Below, piece by piece: positions 5,147 through 8,904 of a stretch of 8,904 bases of DNA (its first letter is position 1; every line of letters starts with the position of its first letter). The notes under the pieces were generated by a model. It was not told where the DNA came from, made no database searches, and saw only the letters and a program-made list of their open reading frames with translations. Position numbers and translations under genes: made by a program. This DNA comes from Gemmatimonadota bacterium (lineage in GTDB: Bacteria; Gemmatimonadota; Gemmatimonadetes; Gemmatimonadales; Gemmatimonadaceae): positions 1 through 8,904 of the forward strand of contig PLMM01000427.1 of assembly GCA_003142495.1 (NCBI GenBank). Direction: 5' to 3'.

Positions 5147-7002
5147 GCGGTCACTCGGCTGCGTCGATCCGCGCGAATGCCGACGCTGCGAAAGCGCCGC
5201 GCGAGCCACGTGCGGATCGAGTCGAGCAGCTCCGACGTGTCGCCGCCGCGCGCCGAGCCGCCGCTGCGCTGCACGCGTACGAGCCCGAACACGCCGACGA
5301 CGGTGAAGAGCACGTTCGCCATCCACATCGCGATGACGGGATCGAGAATCAGCTTGTTCGCCAGATCCTCGCCGACGATCAACCCCACGTAGTAGAGCGC
5401 GAACACCGCGATGCTCACGCCGATCACGAGGCCGACGCCACCGCGCGGGAAGCGAATCCCGATTGGCGCGCCGAGGAGCACGAAGACGACGCACGCCGCA
5501 GCGAGCGCGAACTTCTTCTGGATTTCCACCGAGTATCGGCTCATCGTCACTTCGGAGTCGTGCACGCGCGCCTTCATGACCTCGATCTGCGCCGCGGAGC
5601 TCAGCAGGTACGCGGGGCTTGCCACCGGGCTCGGTACGCCCGCCGGCGCATCGAAGCCGCGGCCGTGCGGGGCCGCGGGCGTGCGCTGCTGCAGCATGGC
5701 CGCGGCGGCGGTCGTCGGCGTGATTCCGCTGCTTAGGGGGACGCCCATGCCCTGCGCTATCCCACTGCTCGGCGGATATCTCGGCACCGCGGCGCCACTC
5801 GACGGCGGCGCGCGAAAGCCGTGCATCGGGCGAACGCCGCTCGATGGCGGGGCGGATGCGACGGCGGTCGCCTTAGGTTTCTTCGCGAGCGCAGCCGGCG
5901 TGGACGGTGTCGTCGTCGGCATCGCCGCTGGGGTCGCGGCCGCAACCGATGCTCCCTCCGCCCCGATCGCGGCCATCGGCGCCTTCGGAGCTGCGACCGT
6001 CGTATCCGTATCCGCGATCGACGCGTTGCCGAAGATCGGCATCGCGAGCTTGCAGTACAGCCCGCCCGCGGTGAGCCGAACCTTCGGCTTCGGCGCCTTC
6101 ACCGGCGGAAGCTGCTCGCCCGTCGCGAGGTAGTGCGTCGCCGCAACCAGCGTGTTCGCGAGCGTCGCGCGCGCCTGATCGAGATCCTGATTCCCATCCT
6201 CGAGCCCCTTCGACATCTCGCACACCGACATCTCGCGCTCGGACTTGTAGTCGTCCTTCTCCGTCTGCTCGAAGCGATTGCCCACGCCGCGCACTCGCAC
6301 GAGATCCGTGCGGAAGTACAGTCGCGTGAGCTCGCCCAGGTTGTCGCGGGGGATCTGCTGCATGTAGCCATCGTGCAGCGTCATCTGCAGATCCTTCTGG
6401 TCGGGCGTCATCCCCATCACGCCCGAGTCGGAGTAGATCGTCTTGCGGCGCTCGGGGTCATCGAAGTTGTAGATCGTGACCTCGCGCAAGCGATCGGTCG
6501 ACTCGTCGATGTGACTCGTGCGCAGGAAGAGCTTCCCCGGCATCACCTCGTTGATCACCTGCTCGCGCAGCGCAAACGTCGGCTTCTTGCGCGCGATATC
6601 CGTCTGCAGCGTGCGCAGGCGGTGATTGCTCCGCGGCAGCACCTGATCGTTGAACAGGAGCATCAACAGCCCGAGCGTGGCGCCGAAGTAGATCGCGGGG
6701 CGCACCAGCCGCATCACCGAGATGCCACTCGCGCGGAGCGCCGTGATCTCGTTCTCCGCCGTGAGCCGGCTGAAGGCGTAGAGCACCGCCACCAGCACCC
6801 CCATCGGCATCGTCATCGCGATGATGAAGGGGATCGAAAGCAGAAAGAACTCCCCGATCACGTCCCAGCCGAGCCCTTTGCCCACGAGATTTCCGAACTG
6901 CTTCGCCACCTGCTGTAGCAACAGCAGCGCGGTGAGCGATGACAGCGCGAAAACGAGCGGGCCGATCTGCTCGCGAAGGATGTAGCGGGTGAGGAGCTTC
7001 AA
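5143..7002 (-). CDS. lptF: LPS export ABC transporter permease LptF with long periplasmic insert
   Basis: This encodes 619 residues, against roughly 360-390 in classical LptF. Helices at about 12-32, 50-78 and 99-120, with coupling segment RLTAENEITALRASGIS (79-95), precede a periplasmic jellyroll (about 135-255). Three C-terminal helices (about 497-515, 521-545, 557-577) begin after the family-typical VEIQKKFALAAACVVFVLLGAP. Between the two halves lies about 200 extra residues: a helical part (about 256-295), then a Pro/Ala/Ser/Thr-rich stretch (about 298-465) with PPSSG repeats. A short Arg-rich cytoplasmic tail (578-619) follows the last helix. The start is TTG at 7002: it is the only start codon after the in-frame upstream stop, and it gives the canonical MKLLTRYILRE beginning. 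Its ribosome-binding site is weak. This is the first gene of the lptF-lptG-mlaE-mlaD operon. The frame stays open throughout the insert, so there is no sign of a frameshift. Confidence 0.93.
   Translation of the reverse strand: MKLLTRYILREQIGPLVFALSSLTALLLLQQVAKQFGNLVGKGLGWDVIGEFFLLSIPFIIAMTMPMGVLVAVLYAFSRLTAENEITALRASGISVMRLVRPAIYFGATLGLLMLLFNDQVLPRSNHRLRTLQTDIARKKPTFALREQVINEVMPGKLFLRTSHIDESTDRLREVTIYNFDDPERRKTIYSDSGVMGMTPDQKDLQMTLHDGYMQQIPRDNLGELTRLYFRTDLVRVRGVGNRFEQTEKDDYKSEREMSVCEMSKGLEDGNQDLDQARATLANTLVAATHYLATGEQLPPVKAPKPKVRLTAGGLYCKLAMPIFGNASIADTDTTVAAPKAPMAAIGAEGASVAAATPAAMPTTTPSTPAALAKKPKATAVASAPPSSGVRPMHGFRAPPSSGAAVPRYPPSSGIAQGMGVPLSSGITPTTAAAAMLQQRTPAAPHGRGFDAPAGVPSPVASPAYLLSSAAQIEVMKARVHDSEVTMSRYSVEIQKKFALAAACVVFVLLGAPIGIRFPRGGVGLVIGVSIAVFALYYVGLIVGEDLANKLILDPVIAMWMANVLFTVVGVFGLVRVQRSGGSARGGDTSELLDSIRTWLARRFRSVGIRADRRSRVTA
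5725..5850 (-). repeat. Four PPSSG-type peptide repeats inside LptF
   Basis: LptF residues 385-389, 399-403 and 410-414 read PPSSG and residues 422-426 read PLSSG, at intervals of 14, 11 and 12 residues. They are encoded at 5836-5850, 5794-5808, 5761-5775 and 5725-5739. Codons differ between copies: Ser-Ser is TCG AGC, TCG AGT, AGC AGT and AGC AGC. That argues for retention of the peptide rather than a fresh DNA duplication. The predicted location is periplasmic. The function is unknown. Confidence 0.7.
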
Positions 7003-7144
7003 GGGCTCGCTAGCGGAGGGTGGCGTCCGGGCGCCTGGCGCACCGAATGGAGAAATCTAAGCGCTACGGCAGCCCCCGGCGCCAGAGCCGAAGGCTATAT
7101 CGCCTACTATCTTACGACGACCTCAACCCGCCTATCGACATACA
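7003..7144. promoter_or_regulatory. Divergent intergenic region between the lptF operon and the M28 gene
   Basis: These 142 bases must hold the promoters of the four-gene lpt-mla operon (leftward) and of the peptidase gene (rightward). The AT-richest part is 7096-7114. On the plus strand TATATC and TACTAT, and on the minus strand TAAGAT (7114-7109), are -10-like. None has a good -35 at the normal distance. Inverted arms CTGGCGC (7035-7041) and GCGCCAG (7079-7085) are also present. The assignment rests on gene orientation, not on recognised promoter boxes. Confidence 0.45.
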
Positions 7145-8059
7145 GTGCTGAGCTCACGCTCGATTCTCTCGCTCCTTGCAGTCGCGTCGCTCGCCGCCGC
7201 CTGCCACAGCGACCGCCCGCAGACCGCCTTCAACGGCACCGTAGCGCTCAGCTACGCGAAGACTCAGCTCGACTTCGGCACGCGCATCCCCAACTCGATC
7301 GGCGCTCAGCGCACCGGCGACTGGATCGTAGCGCAAATGAAGAGCCGAGCGGACACGGTGATCGAACAGCGGTTCGATCACGTGACGGTGAAGGGCGACA
7401 CGCTGCACCTCCGGAACATCCTTGCGCGCATTCATCCGGCGGCCGCGCAGCGCGTGCTCTATCTCACGCACTGGGACACGCGTCCGATCTCCGATCAGGC
7501 GAGCGACCCCGCGCGACGGAATCTCCCGATGCCGGGCGCGAACGACGGCGCATCCGGCGTCGCGCTCTTCATAGCGCTCGGCGACGCACTCAAGAAGTCG
7601 CCGGCGAACGTCGGCGTCGACCTGCTCTTCGTCGACGGCGAAGACTACGGCGACTTCGGCGCGATGAAGGACGTGCTGCTAGGCTCGACGTACTTCGCGT
7701 CGCACCTCCCGTCGCCGGGCTACAAACCGCTCTACGCGGTGCTCTTCGATATGATCGGCGACAAGGATCTCGACATCTACCAGGAGCCGATCTCGCTCAA
7801 TCGCGCCCCCGAGGTCGTGTCGCTGGTCTGGAACGAGGCGCAGTCGCTCGGCTACTCACGCTACTTCATCAACAGTCCGTCGAATCAGGGCGTCACGGAC
7901 GATCACGTGCCGCTGCTCGACGCTGGCATTCACACGATCGACGTGATCGACTTCGACTATCCGGCGCACCACACGCCGGACGACACCTTCGACAAGATCT
8001 CCTCGCACTCGCTACAGGTGGTGGGCGATGTGGCAACGGCGCTGCTGACGTCGAAGTAA
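7145..8059 (+). CDS. M28-family zinc metallopeptidase / glutaminyl-cyclase-like lipoprotein
   Basis: This encodes 304 residues. The N-terminus is a signal peptide ending in SLAAAC, with Cys20 the likely lipidated residue, so the enzyme should be anchored in the envelope. The M28 core shows the zinc and catalytic positions in order: His109/Asp111 in THWDTRP, Asp134 in GANDGASG, Glu166-Asp167 in VDGEDYG, Asp202 in FDMIGD and His276 in HHTPDD. The HWDTRP and GEDYG versions and the size match bacterial proteins annotated as glutaminyl-peptide cyclotransferases. These would cyclise N-terminal Gln to pyroglutamate, but an aminopeptidase activity cannot be excluded. Start GTG at 7145 has no Shine-Dalgarno sequence; it is chosen because it gives a complete lipoprotein signal and no other in-frame start is close upstream. 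The gene is divergent from lptF. The family call is firm; the reaction is moderately supported. Confidence 0.9.
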   Translation: MLSSRSILSLLAVASLAAACHSDRPQTAFNGTVALSYAKTQLDFGTRIPNSIGAQRTGDWIVAQMKSRADTVIEQRFDHVTVKGDTLHLRNILARIHPAAAQRVLYLTHWDTRPISDQASDPARRNLPMPGANDGASGVALFIALGDALKKSPANVGVDLLFVDGEDYGDFGAMKDVLLGSTYFASHLPSPGYKPLYAVLFDMIGDKDLDIYQEPISLNRAPEVVSLVWNEAQSLGYSRYFINSPSNQGVTDDHVPLLDAGIHTIDVIDFDYPAHHTPDDTFDKISSHSLQVVGDVATALLTSK

Positions 8060-8174
8060 AGATCCAGCCGAGTGCTGTGAATGATCACCTCTTCAGCGCC
8101 CCGCGAGCGAGCTTTGGCCGGGCAGAGAGATGTTTGGATGAGTTGAGATCAACCGTCCCGCGCGATCTTCGCGC

Positions 8175-8819
8175 ATGCCGACACCAGCCGAAAAGCGCGC
8201 CCTCGTTTTTCTCTCCGCCCTGCTCACGCTCGGCGCCGGGGTTCGCGCAACGAAGGCGCTCAGCGCCGAACCGCCGCCGCCAAACGCCGTGGCGAGAGCA
8301 GATCTCCACCGTCAGATCGTCGCCGTCGACTCGGCTGACTCCGTCGAGCGCAGCGGGGGCGGGAAGCGACATCGGTCGAAGCGACCGGTTGCGCGGGGAG
8401 TCTCGACATCCGATGGCTCCGACGCGTCCGTAAGGGTCGATAGTTCGGCGACATCGTCTCGAAAGCGTAAGAAAGGGACGAAGATCCTTCCTCGGGGCTC
8501 CGAACAAGCGCATGATATCGGTGTCTCATCTGCCGGGCCGATTGATCTCGATCGAGCCCAGGAGTGGGAGATTCTCGCGCTCCCGAAGGTCGGTCCTACG
8601 CTCGCGCACCGAATTCTGGCGAACAGGGATTCGCTCGGTCCATTCGGATCGCTCGACGAGCTCAGGCGTGTAAAAGGGGTCGGCGAGGCGGTCGTGAATG
8701 CGATCACGCCCTACGTGACGTTCTCCCAGCAACCGCGTCAATCCCGTGAGAAAGAGGGTGATGGGGTGGCAGCTCAACGCCGCGAAAAGCGACGTAAGCG
8801 TCAAGCACCATCACAATAG
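8175..8819 (+). CDS. ComEA-like helix-hairpin-helix DNA-binding protein
   Basis: This encodes 214 residues. A single hydrophobic segment (about 9-22) looks like an uncleaved anchor or signal. A long low-complexity linker (about 32-118) contains basic patches GKRHRSKRP (63-71) and RKRKKGTK (96-103). The C-terminal domain (about 122-184) begins PIDLDRAQEWEILALPKVG and has two hairpins, LPKVGPTLAHRI (136-147) and VKGVGEAVVNAI (166-177). This is the tandem HhH fold of ComEA, the periplasmic receptor that pulls incoming DNA across the envelope during transformation. A very basic tail (about 188-209, including REKRRKR) is unusual. No comEC or pilus gene is visible in the window. Start ATG at 8175 lacks a clear ribosome-binding site. 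The preceding gap of 115 bases shows no strong terminator or promoter. DNA binding is well supported; a role in DNA uptake is inferred from the family. Confidence 0.85.
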   Translation: MPTPAEKRALVFLSALLTLGAGVRATKALSAEPPPPNAVARADLHRQIVAVDSADSVERSGGGKRHRSKRPVARGVSTSDGSDASVRVDSSATSSRKRKKGTKILPRGSEQAHDIGVSSAGPIDLDRAQEWEILALPKVGPTLAHRILANRDSLGPFGSLDELRRVKGVGEAVVNAITPYVTFSQQPRQSREKEGDGVAAQRREKRRKRQAPSQ

Positions 8820-8841
8820 TATGTAGGCAGCTAACAACGAC

Positions 8842-8868
8842 CCCCGCCGGGGTGGCGTCGCCGACGCC
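8842..8868 (+). terminator. Tandem GC-rich hairpins after the ComEA-like gene
   Basis: Two adjacent perfect stems are present: CCCC-GCC-GGGG (8842-8852) and GGCGTC-GCC-GACGCC (8854-8868). They start about 22 bases past the stop codon and are followed by a C-run rather than a T-run. The position suits transcription termination or RNA 3'-end protection, but the missing T-tract keeps confidence low. Confidence 0.35.
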
Positions 8869-8899
8869 CCCCCGCGCGCTGTTCCCCCCTCAGAGGATC

Positions 8900-8904
8900 A
8901 TGGC
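8900..8904 (+). other. Possible start of the next gene
   Basis: An ATG at 8900-8902 follows AGAGG (8892-8896) at a short 3-base distance. The window ends two bases later, so no coding evidence is available. This could be the start of a gene downstream of the ComEA-like gene or chance. Confidence 0.2.

Noticed and set aside
4065..5494. Upstream extensions of the mlaE and lptG frames (to 4124 and 5494)
   Set aside because: The extensions overlap the preceding genes and have Arg-rich shadow composition. The GTGA overlap starts give normal family lengths and N-termini.
5411..6133. 240-residue plus-strand open frame with PLLGG/PLDGG repeats
   Set aside because: The repeats are the reverse reading of the PPSSG repeats of LptF. 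There is no start signal or family match.
5821..6918. 365-residue plus-strand open frame opposite lptF
   Set aside because: It has Arg/His-rich antisense composition and lies wholly inside a convincing LptF gene.

Overview
The window is high-GC chromosomal DNA. It carries a truncated Oar-like TonB-dependent receptor, tandem LptF/LptG genes and Mla (MCE) genes, so the host is a diderm bacterium. The style of the receptor, the long LptF and the lipoprotein peptidase suggest a soil-type lineage such as Gemmatimonadota. That assignment is inferred from family resemblance and was not tested.

Left part (1-2070): the C-terminus of the receptor is followed by a strong hairpin with a GTGA loop. Next comes a TetR/AcrR-family repressor whose start region lies inside a three-half-site palindromic operator. 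A small, His- and Met-rich exported protein of unknown function faces it convergently on the minus strand.

Centre (7002 down to 2275, minus strand): one tightly packed operon runs lptF, lptG, mlaE, mlaD. All three junctions are 4-base stop/start overlaps (GTGA, GTGA, ATGA), so the genes are probably translationally coupled. LptF and LptG form the membrane half of the lipopolysaccharide export motor. MlaE and MlaD are the permease and the MCE substrate-binding subunit of a phospholipid transporter. The operon therefore links assembly of the outer leaflet with lipid traffic to or from the inner leaflet of the outer membrane. The ATPases (LptB, MlaF) and LptA/LptC are not in the window. LptF is far longer than usual: it carries a Pro/Ala/Ser/Thr-rich insert with four PPSSG-type repeats between its periplasmic domain and its last three membrane helices.

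Right part (7145-8904, plus strand): divergent from lptF lies a lipoprotein M28 metallopeptidase resembling glutaminyl cyclases. It is followed by a membrane-anchored ComEA-like helix-hairpin-helix DNA-binding protein with unusually basic flanks. A GC-rich pair of hairpins and a possible new start codon end the window.

I see no RNA genes, CRISPR arrays, insertion sequences or phage genes. No stretch longer than about 210 bases lacks a gene. The content is mainly ordinary envelope biogenesis. The most unusual items are the LptF insert, the lpt-mla operon without mlaF, and the TetR operator that overlaps its own start region.
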